Of a DNA stretch of 64,000 bases, positions 1 to 11,300 are shown piece after piece. Below the pieces are notes generated by a model. It was not told where the DNA came from and ran no database searches. It worked only from the letters and a program-made list of their open reading frames with translations. Made by a program: the position numbers and the translations under genes. Each line of letters starts with the position of its first letter. Position 1 is the stretch's first letter. Origin of the DNA: Apostichopus japonicus (Eukaryota; Echinodermata; Holothuroidea; Aspidochirotida; Stichopodidae); contig NC_092566.1 of NCBI RefSeq assembly GCF_037975245.1, positions 2,788,001 through 2,852,000 of the forward strand, in the 5' to 3' direction.

Positions 1-840
1 TATTATAGGCTAATCATACAATATTTTATAACCTACGCGAAAACAATGCTTATGCTCGTTGAGGATAAATGTATGGAGAAAGTGGATGAGCATATATAGC
101 ATGTCTGTTGTTTGACCCTTTTCCCAAACAAATACGACTTCGTTACGTCTGAGTGACAGGAGGGAGGGATATCTCGGTTCAATGTCTTTTTGCCTGTCTT
201 CATACGATGATCTGATTGGAGGATTCAAAGGAAGACGTTTGAAATATAATTGTTCCTTTGTTCATTGGCAAATCCTTTAACAGTTTTCCAGAACGAACGC
301 TATTAAACTTTTCATAGAGTTCTTATGTTACTAAACAGTAAAGCTAATATAATAGTTTAAAAAAAAGTTGACAGTGCCATACAGTTTAGCAACCTGTTGG
401 AATTATTCGCGCGGCAGAGGAGTTCCAAATGAGGGCGCTAGTGCTATTTCAACCCCCGGAAACGTAGATATAAGGCTATGTTCAGCAATTTATACAAATT
501 TATGTGCACGAGAGCTGTAAATAGAGTAAAAATCTTTGTTCAACGCATAGCGCAAAGAGAATTTGTACGGGTCGAGCGCCAGCCGTTTTAAAAATAATCA
601 CCATTCAATATGATAACTATTTTACATGGTCAAAATTGTATCCTTCACGACAGGTTTATGGATTTGGGTTTCCGTTCTTGATTTTCATGGAGAAAGGAAG
701 AGGAGGAGTTGAGATCGAATTGTGCCTGTTTATCATTGAAATAAGAAGTAATGTTTCTTAACTGAATAACACAAGGTCAACTTGACCAGACATTATTGTT
801 TGGTAGTATATGTCCCTAAATAAGCAGAACAACCCTCATG
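1..840. other. No recognisable feature
   Basis: A 72-codon minus-strand frame at 228-10 (MNPPIRSSYEDRQKDIEP...) has no recognised family and no clear splice sites. The rest is AT-rich single-copy-looking DNA. Confidence 0.4.
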
Positions 841-846
841 TTTTTG

Positions 847-878
847 ATGTAGGTCAAAGGTCGGCCTTTGACCTACAT
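847..878. repeat. Perfect hairpin with DR1-like arms
   Basis: ATGTAGGTCAAAGG and CCTTTGACCTACAT are perfect 14-bp complements around TCGG. Each arm contains the AGGTCA half-site seen in the downstream tandem repeat. Confidence 0.8.
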
Positions 879-1084
879 AAAAATCACTTGAGATGGGAAA
901 AAGGTTTTACGAAACAAGCATCACCAGAAAGGCATCTACAACTCTTACAATAAAGAAGAAAACGGTTGTCAAATGCCATCTAACATCAGCAGAAGTAAAA
1001 CCAGAATGCAAAAATGCATTGTGGTTTCGATGATGAAACATGAGCAGTTTTCTTCATGAATCTGCCTTAATGTATAGTGAGGGT

Positions 1085-1680
1085 GTACATGTTTACAAGG
1101 CTTTCACAATTTGACCTGTTGTCCCAAATGACCTTTGACCTCCACAAAAATCAATAGGCTTCTTTTTTCTCAATGTTATACACCTTCATACCAAGTATGA
1201 GATCTGCCCAAGCTTCCAATATTGAGATATCATGTTTACTTTGTTTTCATAATTTGACCTCTGCCGACCCCAAATGACCTTTGACCTCCACCAAAAACTT
1301 CAGGCTTCTATAAATCAATGTGGTACTTGTACACACTATATATGAGGTTGACCCAAGCTTCCCTTCTTGAGATACCGTGTTTACAAGGTTTTTACACTTT
1401 GACCCCTGGTGACCCCAAACGACCTTTGACCTCCGGCAAAAACAATAAGTTTATTTTACACAATGTGGTACTCCTACACACCAAATATGAGTTCTGCCCA
1501 TGATTCTCTTCTTGAGATATCATGTTTACAAGGTTTCACAATTTGACCTCTGGTGACCCAAATGACCTTTGGCCTCCACCAAAAGCAACAGGCTTCTATA
1601 AATCAATGTGGTTCTTCTACACAAAAATATGAGGTCTGCCCAAGCTTCCCTTCTTGAGATATCGTGTTTACAAGCTGAGC
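1085..1680 (+). repeat. Tandem ~145-bp repeat carrying DR1 motifs
   Basis: About four diverged units share ATGACCTTTGACCTCCACCA, AATCAATGTGGTACTTCTAC-like sequence, and CCCAAGCTTCCCTTCTTGAG. TGACCTTTGACCT or a close variant falls at 1129, 1275, 1420 and 1563. The two open frames over this area are in repeat DNA and look non-genic. Confidence 0.75.
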
Positions 1681-2839
1681 ATCACAAACACACTCACTTA
1701 CACATACGCCATCATGAATGCAAAGGTTACGATTATAATCGAAACCAAAAATGGCAAAATGTCTTTTGTTTGAAATATGTCATCATGGTCTGCCACCCTA
1801 GAAAAGCGTTGGGCCCCCCAGGAAACAGAAATCTAGTTATGCCCCTTTATTGGAATCAATTGTATACTCACAGAAAGATTATTACAAATACTGCATATTC
1901 ATATTTAATATCATTATATATTTCATTTTTTTTATAATTCCAAGAGTAATAAAATTGAAACAAAGATGAAAGGAAAACAACAATAACAGATAGAAAAGAA
2001 ATAGAAAAAAAAAAGAATGAGTTGTTATAATATGACGATATACATAAGCACATGAAAGTGAAGCGTGTAAAACACATACATAATAATAACACACATCAGA
2101 ATATGGAAGTTCTCATAGAAAAAGTTGACTTGGTTAATAACCCACAATTGTAGCAAAATTTTATCACATACTTCCATTCATTGAGCTAAACTAAAGCACC
2201 ATATACCCAATCTTCCAACTGGATTTTTGTCCAAAAAGTTTACTTATAGAAAAAAAATTTGTCGTCTTAGAAATTCAAAACATTATGAAAGTACTTCTGG
2301 AATTACTTGGCAATCACAAATATGTTTTAGTGAAGTAATACAGATCCAACTAAGGGCAAAAGGTTCAATATGGCCCTCCTACTAAGTTAAATGCACCTAT
2401 CAACCTTCCCCCCCCCCCCTCATCCAACCACCATCCCTCCCTCTTGTACAACATGCTCTGTAACCCTACTGTACATGGATTTATAACTAACTGCATGTCA
2501 TTGGCAATTCTAGAATTAAACTTCTAAAGTAATCCAGTTTTGTGATAAATCTTTTTGACCTGCAATCAAGTTTAACTCAACATGGAATTACATAACTATA
2601 GTAAAGGAAAGCAACTGAAAATGCCTGACTAAATGATATGCTGACGTTGCTGATAAGCTCACCCCCTATCCCACGCACCCCCTCCCCCCACATAAAAAAT
2701 TACCAGCCATTTTGAATTGATTATATCATCATAATAACAATAATAGTATAATAACATGATTCAGTCATATGTAACAATAGTACACTCAAAGAAATGAGAG
2801 GAAAAAAAGAAGAAAAAAAAAACATGATTGTTTCAAACA

Positions 2840-2888
2840 ACTCATGAATAAACAACTCATGAATAAACAACTCATGAATAAACAACTC
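2840..2888 (+). repeat. 15-bp tandem repeat
   Basis: CAACTCATGAATAAA repeated about 3.3 times. Confidence 0.85.
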
Positions 2889-3114
2889 AATATTGATTCA
2901 ATTTGAGGTGAATATGCATCATGTTATGCATTATTCATGAAAGCTTCACTTTGCACCTTACTATCACAGTTAGGTTTTACTGTATGGATCTAGCCGGTAT
3001 AAAAGTGGATTAACATGAACAAAAGAGCACACTTCCTTCGCAAATATCCTTCCCAAAGTCTAGAACAATTCCTAGTGAGGTTGTGGATATGTGAGTGCAC
3101 ACTAAATATCATCC

Positions 3115-3205
3115 ATGATTGTCACCATTAGGCATCAGATTATCATCAATGGTTCTCATCACTAGGCATCAGAATATCATCAATGGTTCGCACCACTAGG
3201 CATCT
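3115..3205 (+). repeat. Short diverged tandem repeat
   Basis: Units of about 39 bp, TCATCAATGGTTCTCATCAC followed by TAGGCATCAGAATA, repeated a little over twice. Confidence 0.6.
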
Positions 3206-3209
3206 GAAG

Positions 3210-6200
3210 AGGGGCTTCCCTCTTTGACAGACTACCAACCATATCTTAAAGAAGTTTTCTCTCAAATATGTTTCTAATCCTACACTAAATTTGACCTCCC
3301 TTCACTAACCCTACCTCCTCCTCTCATGTTTCTCTCCTCCGCATCAAATTTTTCTTCATGTTCAAAATAACAGAAATTCTGTTATGTAATATCATGATTT
3401 ATATTAAATATAAAATTAACTACACATACAGTTAATTAAACACAATAATTATTGCATATTTCTTATAAAAAACCTGCCATTTGACATTATTGCCACCATG
3501 ATCTGACTGACAAGCACTTTAAAAAAAAAAACATTAAATACATCTAATTTATTTCCAAGAAGAAAAAAAAGGCATGATCATAATTTCATGTACTGAACAT
3601 TAAATATATTTTACATTGTAGGTTTTTAAAATTGCAAAATTCTTTGCGAGGGAACTTAAGTTTGGGAAGAGAACTACCTAATTTGTGTAACTGTAGCCAA
3701 CCTATCACCATTAACAGAGATAATTAAGACAGACAGGATATGTACTGGTCTGATAGTTTATAATGAGATGCATAAATCAAAATTTAAAGTCAATATCTTG
3801 ACATTATTTGTTAATCTTATTTTTTGTTTATTCTTTGGCAACAATCTATGTTAAAAACTAAACAAAAGACAAGGCAGATGAAAGTCCTTTCAGAGGTCTT
3901 TTTTTTTTTCCAAATCCAATGCCACCAAAAAAAAAAAAAAAATGTTTAAAATTTCTTTTTAGAATAAAGCTTGCATAGGTGATAATTTGGTCTGCAATTA
4001 TTTCAAAATTAATAGTCTTTTCTTGCTTGGCTTTGTTGAAGGATGGACGAAAGGCGTTAACAATGCCAAAATGTTTTCACTGAGGAAGATCTAATTTTAC
4101 GATGCTATGTGTGATCATCAAAATTGGTACACTTTTACTCAGTCGGTACAGCAAAACTGAATTTGGAAAGAAAATGGAATTTTTTTGTGACCTCAATATG
4201 CACGACTCCCACCAGAAAAGCAAGTATAAAATATTTTGGGATATTACATGCCGAGTGCTTAAAAAAACAAATGCCAAACCTCCTCATATTTTCCAGATAA
4301 CATGTAGGCCTAGCTAGCCTAACATATTAATAGATGACACTCATAAAATATCAGTAATAATAGTTTTTGTCATTAAATCCAACATTACACCTGGACCATG
4401 CAGAGCATTAACATTTTTGTTGGCTATTAAACACAACCTCTAGCATTTGTATGCCACAGAGAATGAGACAAATTTATCCCAAAAATGATATCAAGGAAAC
4501 ATCATCATGATTTCTGTAAATGAAGAAAGTTGAAAAGTCAAAGTGGAAGAACCTTAAGTCCAGGGTTACAAAATATGCAACTCAAATGTAATATGGAAAT
4601 ATGGAATGGATAGTTCACTTTGTGATAACTCTGTTTAACCTCAGCATCTTAAGTCCCATTAAAAGCCAAAGACTAACAAGGGTGAAATGCAAATGCAAAA
4701 ATCAAAAACTTAAAAAAAAATGTTGATGAGCTTGTGAAACTCCATGAGAGTCTATATGATATCTTTAACATGAAAAATAAGGAAGAAATTCATGTAATAT
4801 GACGATAAAATCAAATCTTTCAATACTGAGAATTGTTCATTATACATGAAATAAATATTTGTATATCAAACTTAGATTGCAGAAATAAGACTCACCAAAA
4901 CTATCAATGATCACATTTCAAAATATTACACTTTTTACTCTTATTTGATAATTATTTTTTAAAGTTTTAAATTCCATTAATACCAAAAATTTATATTGTA
5001 TGATTTCAGTTCTTCCTGCATTTGGAGAGCTTGGATTACATTTTTTTGCGGTGAAACATGGAGGAATCCTCCTTATATGTTACTTTTGTAGCAAATTAAG
5101 AGATGTGTATTAAATATGTGAGATGTTGTTACTTTGTTACAGCTTTCCATATAACGTTTGTCGAGACATGGTAGAGCCAGAGTGCAGTTGTCGTGTGGGG
5201 ACAGGATAGTGCAGAACGTAGTTCATTTATTTCGGAAGAGACCATCTAAGCTGAGTGATAGACCGTATAACTTGGCCATCACTACAGTATCTTATTACAA
5301 TACCTTAAATTTCTAGCTCAGAATATCTCCAGGGGAATTCTTTTATATAGGTCAGAATAACCATGAGAAAAAAAAAACAGCCTTGGTTCCTTTATCTGTA
5401 ATTGAATTACCTGTAATTAAATCTACCATACTATTTTAAAACTTTGGGTGGTATTTTTGCAGGAAATTTTTAAATGTTCTTCATAAAATTGCAAGGGACA
5501 TTAAAAACTTCTTAACTTTGTCAAAAGTTTCCATAAATTTGTAATACATAACCCATGATTGTATTTCTCAAATGTTGAGATTTCATATCAAAAAATAGAA
5601 AAGGAATAGAAATTTTGGATATGCTTATACTCATCCATTTCTTGAAATGAGTTTTTGATGGTTTTTTATGAGTTTTTAATAGTTGTACACTTCACATCAT
5701 GGTGCTAGTTACTTTCACTTGGCAGCATTTATTGTTATTATAAAATTAGTATCCACTTTAAGTTTTACAACACTTTCCTGGGATCTCATGGCAAGCTCTG
5801 CTTCAAACACTAACGAACCGTGTTCTTTTTCAACTGTTGTAGTGAGGTCTTTTGATACTCAATTATACCTATGCACAAGTGGTTGTTCATTTGTGGCAAA
5901 TGTTCATGATAAATGCTTCAAATGTCTAATTGAAATCTTAGGCCCCACCAAGTCAGGTATGATGAAGAAGGGGGTGGGAGTGGGGCAGGGAGGAGGGGAT
6001 TAGAGGCAATACAACCCTGGGCCTGGGTACAGTTATAGAGCTTGGAGAAATATTGGATGAAGAATAATGTATTCTCATTTCTATAATATTCTATAGGCAC
6101 TGTGTCCAAGGTAGGATGCTGTAATGGCTGCAGCTATGCTGCAGCCAGGATGTGAAGGACACCATCTGTTGTCCTCTGCAGTTTCACAGAACTGGGACTA

Positions 6201-6270
6201 TATTTCTGCAGAGATAAATCATGTTAGATATTGATTGCTTAAGCTGACCATGAGTTTGCAGCTGCTGCAG
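3210..6270. other. No recognisable feature
   Basis: AT-rich, with A and T runs. A plus-strand frame near 5683-6003 has a protein-like middle but no recognisable family or splice context. Confidence 0.4.
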
Positions 6271-6275
6271 CTGTT

Positions 6276-6487
6276 CTATTTGACAGAGTTCCTATGGCGA
6301 TTGTAAGACTTCAAAAGGTCGTCTGGTAGTCCAGTCCGCAGGGCCTGATCGGGCTCTTGGTTCACCCGGGCAAGTCCCTGCACCCTTGAATAATCAAACC
6401 TCGACCAATTGCTTTCACGAAAACACAATGGTTTCAGGTAAATGTTTCTTGAAGCTAACTCTGTTAATGATTCTGAAAAATACATCT
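6276..6487 (-). CDS. Possible unrecognised exon
   Basis: On the minus strand TGTATTTTTCAG looks like a good acceptor. The following frame reads ...SNWSRFDYSRVQGLARVNQE then a protein-like tail ending RHRNSVK and stop. Higher GC than its surroundings. No family recognised; phase 1 entry does not fit the RhoGAP exon 5 donor. Confidence 0.2.
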
Positions 6488-7103
6488 GGTGGTCACTCTT
6501 TGCAATGTCAGCGGTCAAGTGGTACACCGTGTCATTTGCATCGAAATATCATGTCAGTAGTAGATGAGGGCGCTATTGTGGTGAGGAGGAGACATAGTGT
6601 AATAGTAAAAAAAGAATATAAAATGAGAATTTCTCTTCCCACACCTCTAGTGGAAATTCTAGCACATTGTCACCCCCGAAAGCTTGTTGAAGAAAAAATG
6701 AAAAATGAAATTAACATTAACGAGGGTACACGGAAGATAAAAGACTTTAAACAAATTTTGAAATACAAAATTCAGCAATTTTAAGTTTACATTGTCCTTG
6801 TGAGTTTGAGCAGAATAATTAACACCCACGGTGATGATTATTTCCTTCTAAAAACTGGCAGTAATAACAGCTTTGTGATGAGTCGCATCTTTCTCTGTGG
6901 CGTTACAGAAACAAAAACAAACAGGACGTAGAGTTCCTATTGTTATTGCCAAATGACTTTGCAGTTTTCTTTCTGCCTTAGCTTTTGTAAAATTGAGTTT
7001 TTAACAAAACATCACATCAAAGGTATCTTTTCCTTATACTTCAAAAGTTTTCCTATATGTTGAGGAAGAGAGTAATTGAAGATACAAAAAACCAAGCCTT
7101 TGT

Positions 7104-7215
7104 TGCATTCTAAGTGGATGGACAGGAAGAAATTAACAGTATGAAAATCCTACGGTAAAATCTCTGAACCCGATTATTATACTGTTAATTTCTGTCTCCG
7201 GCCACTTAGAATGCA
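7104..7215. repeat. Long stem-loop / foldback sequence (112 bp)
   Basis: TGCATTCTAAGTGG... at 7104 pairs with ...CCACTTAGAATGCA ending at 7215. The arms continue through AGAAATTAACAGTAT / ATACTGTTAATTTCT, about 37-39 nt each with small mismatches in the middle, around a ~36-nt loop. No target duplication recognised. Confidence 0.7.
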
Positions 7216-7789
7216 CGAAATATTATTTTCCAATCTGGAACTGTACTTTTCAATTCGTAACATAATTTTTAAAATGTTTGTCCTTGAAATACAGGTGTGT
7301 GCATCTTCCTTGATACAGTTGTTGTTTTTATATTCTTATCGATACGAGGATTATTTGAAGTTGTGCCAGACCCTGATTCCTGCGTTAAGCATCACGAAGA
7401 AAGTAGTTGTGATACCCTGTGATCTTTTTGTCTGTTGTCTTTTTGAAGATTTCTTGTAACCAGATGTTATAAAATCGCCTCAAAAGTGACCCTGTAGTGA
7501 AGAGGCACATGTGTAAGGCTCACTCACGTCCTTTAATTAAGTGCTTCTTTTTTTTCTGAAAGTGAAAATACTAGTTTTTTCCTTTTGAGTAAATTTCCTC
7601 ATTTATAAAATCATAACGTCATATACATGGAACTGCAGAAGCTTTGGAATTAGTAACGACCTCGTAAGATGCATATACATGAGGGCTATAAAAGTCATTT
7701 AGCGAAACCAAAAGGCTGGGAGTGCAAAGATTTCAAGGAGAGAGAGAGAGCTACCAGTTCTTAGGATAGCCTTATTGTATTATAAATAC

Positions 7790-8307
7790 TGTATTTAATA
7801 AACAAAAATTAGTTTTTCGTAAGAGGAAAGAACGCTTTTGAAACAGAACCGGATCTGAGCCTGTGACATCCGAGCTGTCAAGTCTTGTAATATTCCACAG
7901 CTCAGCTTGGAATCCATCAGTTGGTTGGAATCCAGCCCAGCTTCGAATCCATCAGTTGGTGGGAATCCCTACAGGTTTCCCTGTCAGTTTTCTATTTTTA
8001 ACTTACTAGAATTTAAAAGACATAGTTTTGAAATTAACTTTTAAAGTTATTTTGCAGCTCATGACTAAGTGGATTCAGAGATGCCCACCGAGTCTCCTTT
8101 GTGACTAGGCCAGGACCCGTTTTTTTTTTGGGTTCCATTCTACGTAACCCCAAGCATAGAATGGTAAATCCTCACCGGGCTGGACCTTCCAGGTCTTCCA
8201 ACAGAATCTCTTAAGTTCCAAGAGACGAAGTGAAAGACCAAGTTTCATTTCTTTGATATCCAACTATCCCAGATGACTTTCTTTTTTTGTGCTTGTCACA
8301 AATAACT
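7790..8307 (-). other. Probable 3' UTR of the RhoGAP
   Basis: Sequence downstream of the stop has no coding character. The nearest plausible cleavage signal on the minus strand is an ATTAAA variant at about 7793-7798, within TTTATTAAATA; no canonical AATAAA was seen nearer. The end is a guess. Confidence 0.25.
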
Positions 8308-8397
8308 TCAATCGCTAGCACCGTATTCTTCGATAAATGTATTTATTTGCTTTAGAAGCTGCTTGTTCCTCTCCTCGGCGGATTGGCGACCCTTTTC
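8308..8397 (-). CDS. ARHGAP24-like: RhoGAP exon 6: terminal coding exon, end of the coiled coil
   Basis: The acceptor is CTCTCAAAAG and the stop codon TGA is at 8310-8308; 90 nt, phase 0. It encodes EKGRQSAEERNKQLLKQINT, FIEEYGASD and stop. The family C-terminus in human ARHGAP24 has the same plan (AEKRN..L.KEMEQFFSTFGEL), which supports this as the true last coding exon. The acceptor lacks a long pyrimidine tract and the exact first base could shift by a few nucleotides, since AAAAGGAAAAG offers two AGs, but phase 0 with the exon 5 donor favours 8397. Confidence 0.85.
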   Translation of the reverse strand, partial: EKGRQSAEERNKQLLKQINTFIEEYGASD

Positions 8398-11300
8398 CTT
8401 TTGAGAGAAGATCATAAATAGAGACAAGTTACATAATTTACTATTGACTTGACAACAGAACAAAAGAAATTAACAATACTGACTGACAATATAACATTGC
8501 GTGTTATTTAGACGAAGAAGCAATAATAATAATAATGCACAGTTCTTATAAGGAGCAAATATACACTAAAGTCTCTATGCGCTCTACAACTTATCCCTGG
8601 TCATTAGTAACTTGTCACACCTACACACCAAAGTGTGCGCAATTCAATCAATCTCTCCTGGGGCACCATAGTGCACCACAACCATGTGTCCCCGGGGGGA
8701 CATCCCATAGGGTGCAGCAACAAACCGGCGCACGCAACTTTATTTACAAGTTACCTTGCAAGTCCCCAATGATCTGGCCAGGGCTCGAACCTGTAATCCT
8801 TAGATCACAAGTCCACTGCCTTAACCACTTGACTACAATGCCCTCAGCAATACAGAGATAAGTTACATAAGGTAAGATAAGATACAAGTGCAGATTTATT
8901 GTAAAATGAATATTCATACCACTTACTTCATTACTTAATTTTATCTCCAGACTGTTACATTTCATCTCCATGCTCCTCAGTTTCTGTTGGTATTCTTTCC
9001 TTTGAGTCTCAATTTCCACTTTGAGTGCCTTAACTTGCTCCTCCAGTAAGACCAATCCCGTGTTCTCTTCGTGATTGGACAGTCGCTTGTGCTCCGGGGT
9101 ACCCTCTGTCAAGTCGATCCCCATGGGAGGCGGGACCACCGATTTGGTGATGCCCTCCCCGTTATACCGCATTGTCACCAAAGGGTTGACAAAGGACAGT
9201 CTCGACTCGGGACGATCTTGACTGTCTGACCTTTGACCCTCACTACCTCTTCTATAATACACAACTGAGTCGTGAGCATTGCTGGTTCCACTAGCGATGC
9301 TCTCCTGATCTGAGTCTACCGATCTATCAAGCGGTAAATGAACATCGGAACTGACACTCCGTCTACACATGGTGGCCTCGACCATCTTATGAAGGGAGTC
9401 TAAATCCTCCGCGGAGCTTAATTGCATGAGTTGCTGCTCCCAGGGGTCACCCTTGTCCTGCTGCTGCTTCTCGTCACCTTCCTGGAAACTATCCGCCCTC
9501 AGGTTGTTCGTCTGTATAAACTTTAAGAGATCTATGTCTGTGACATTGTTAGGCTTAGACTGTTTGTTCACACCTTTGCTCCTCGGGGGAGGGACAGGCT
9601 TCGGTACGTTCCCTTCCGATTCGGAGAACTTGATTGAATTATTACCGGGAAACATGTCGGTGTGGTTGGCTATGAGGAGGTTCATGAGCCTCTGACTCAT
9701 CGTGGTCGTCTCCATCATCCGGTTCGGTTCGTCCGAATCCGCCTTGTAAATGTTCGGCCCAAAGACGGTCGATAAGTTCATGGTGCTCATTCGATTCTCC
9801 TTCTCGTCCTTCTGTAGTTCGTGAAGGAATTCGCAGAGATATTTCAAGAGAAAGTGATTCGGTCTCGGGAGCAAGGCGAGTTCGCGGATGAGTTGTGCTT
9901 TTCCTTCCTCTTCGTTCCTCTTTAGGAGATTAATAGCGTTGTAAAAGTTGTCGTAATGGTCGAAAGGAATCACCGGTTCCGGCAGTTGCCGCAGGTAAAG
10001 CTTAAACAGAGACGCGACCGTGTGGACGTCCGGTCGGATTTCATCGAGGTCTGGCTTCTGACCGAGATCGAAGCGTTCTTGTAATTCTTTCACCAAAGTT
10101 GACCTTCCTGGCAGTCTATTGGGAATTGAAATAAAGAGGGGAGAAAAAAAGATGAAATAAGGACAAGTAAAATCTACAAAGATACCTGCGATGAACAGCT
10201 TATCTTCTTGCACGCCCTCTTCTCCCCTGTCCCCACCCCCTCCCCCTAAAGAAAGAAGAAATGCAATCGAAAACTACAAGGTGTCATCTTTAGTGGTTCT
10301 ATGATATCATATATTGACACACTTTGTAACACATTAAAATGACTTTTAAGCCTCTAAATCTCCCAAATGGAGAAATATATTCCTTTATATATTAAAGGTG
10401 GTTGTTCTTCATCAAAGCAATGTCCATGGAAATAATCTGAATATAGCGGTGCAATGTGCAAGCAGTTGTCATACATCATATGCCTATAGTCGAGTCAGTC
10501 CCACTGAACATCAAACTCCAACTGAACATCAAACTCCAACCTAATGAAATCTACCCGAAATTCTATGACTCAAGAAAAGCAAAAGATAACTTATGAGTTC
10601 GGTGCTGAACAATGCAAAGCACTTTGAACACTTTAAAGAACTGATTAGCAAAGATACTGAGCTATCCGTACCAGAGAATACGAAGATAGATATGCCAATT
10701 ATACATGAAAATGATATAAGGAAGTTTTTCAGACTGGTAAAAAAGGGAGTATCCTCAGGCTATGACATAATCCCATGGTGGGTTTTTAAGTATTGTTCAA
10801 ATGAACTGTCAAGTATTTTTACTGAATTATTTAATAAAAGTATTGATCAGAGTATAATTCCCTCCTTATGAAAGCACACAATAACTGCACCCATTACCCA
10901 AGGTTTTCTAACCCCACTTTTGTATATAATTACAGATGGATTGATCTAGCTAGTATTGGATTTAATTGCATGCAAAAGGCATTGTTACCATTTATTACCA
11001 TAGCTAATGACCTGCATGGAGTTAATTGCCAGTTCGCGTATAGAAAGGGAGTATCATGTACCGATGCTATTTGAACACTTGTTAATGATATAGTCACAGG
11101 TTTAAATTATTAAAGATACCGCAGTGTCCAAAGTTTTATTTCTCGACTTTTCAAGTGCTTTTAACACTGTTTTACCGTAATTATTTAATACATGATCTTT
11201 TGACGTTTGTCATTGAACCATGGTTAACTCATAGGCTTGCCAACTTTCTACAAGGGTGGTCCAGACAAATTAGAATAGAGAAAGGTCTTTCAGATAATTC

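Noticed and set aside
8776-8845. tRNA gene on the minus strand, also at 39391, 48501 and 22163
   Set aside because: Good A and B boxes, but these are fused to shared SINE bodies and do not keep a full cloverleaf.
8535-8861. 108-codon plus-strand frame, and a similar one at 48264-48528
   Set aside because: Both lie in copies of the same tRNA-derived SINE and share sequence only because of that.
9426-9695. Plus-strand frame inside exon 5
   Set aside because: Antisense shadow of the RhoGAP coding exon.
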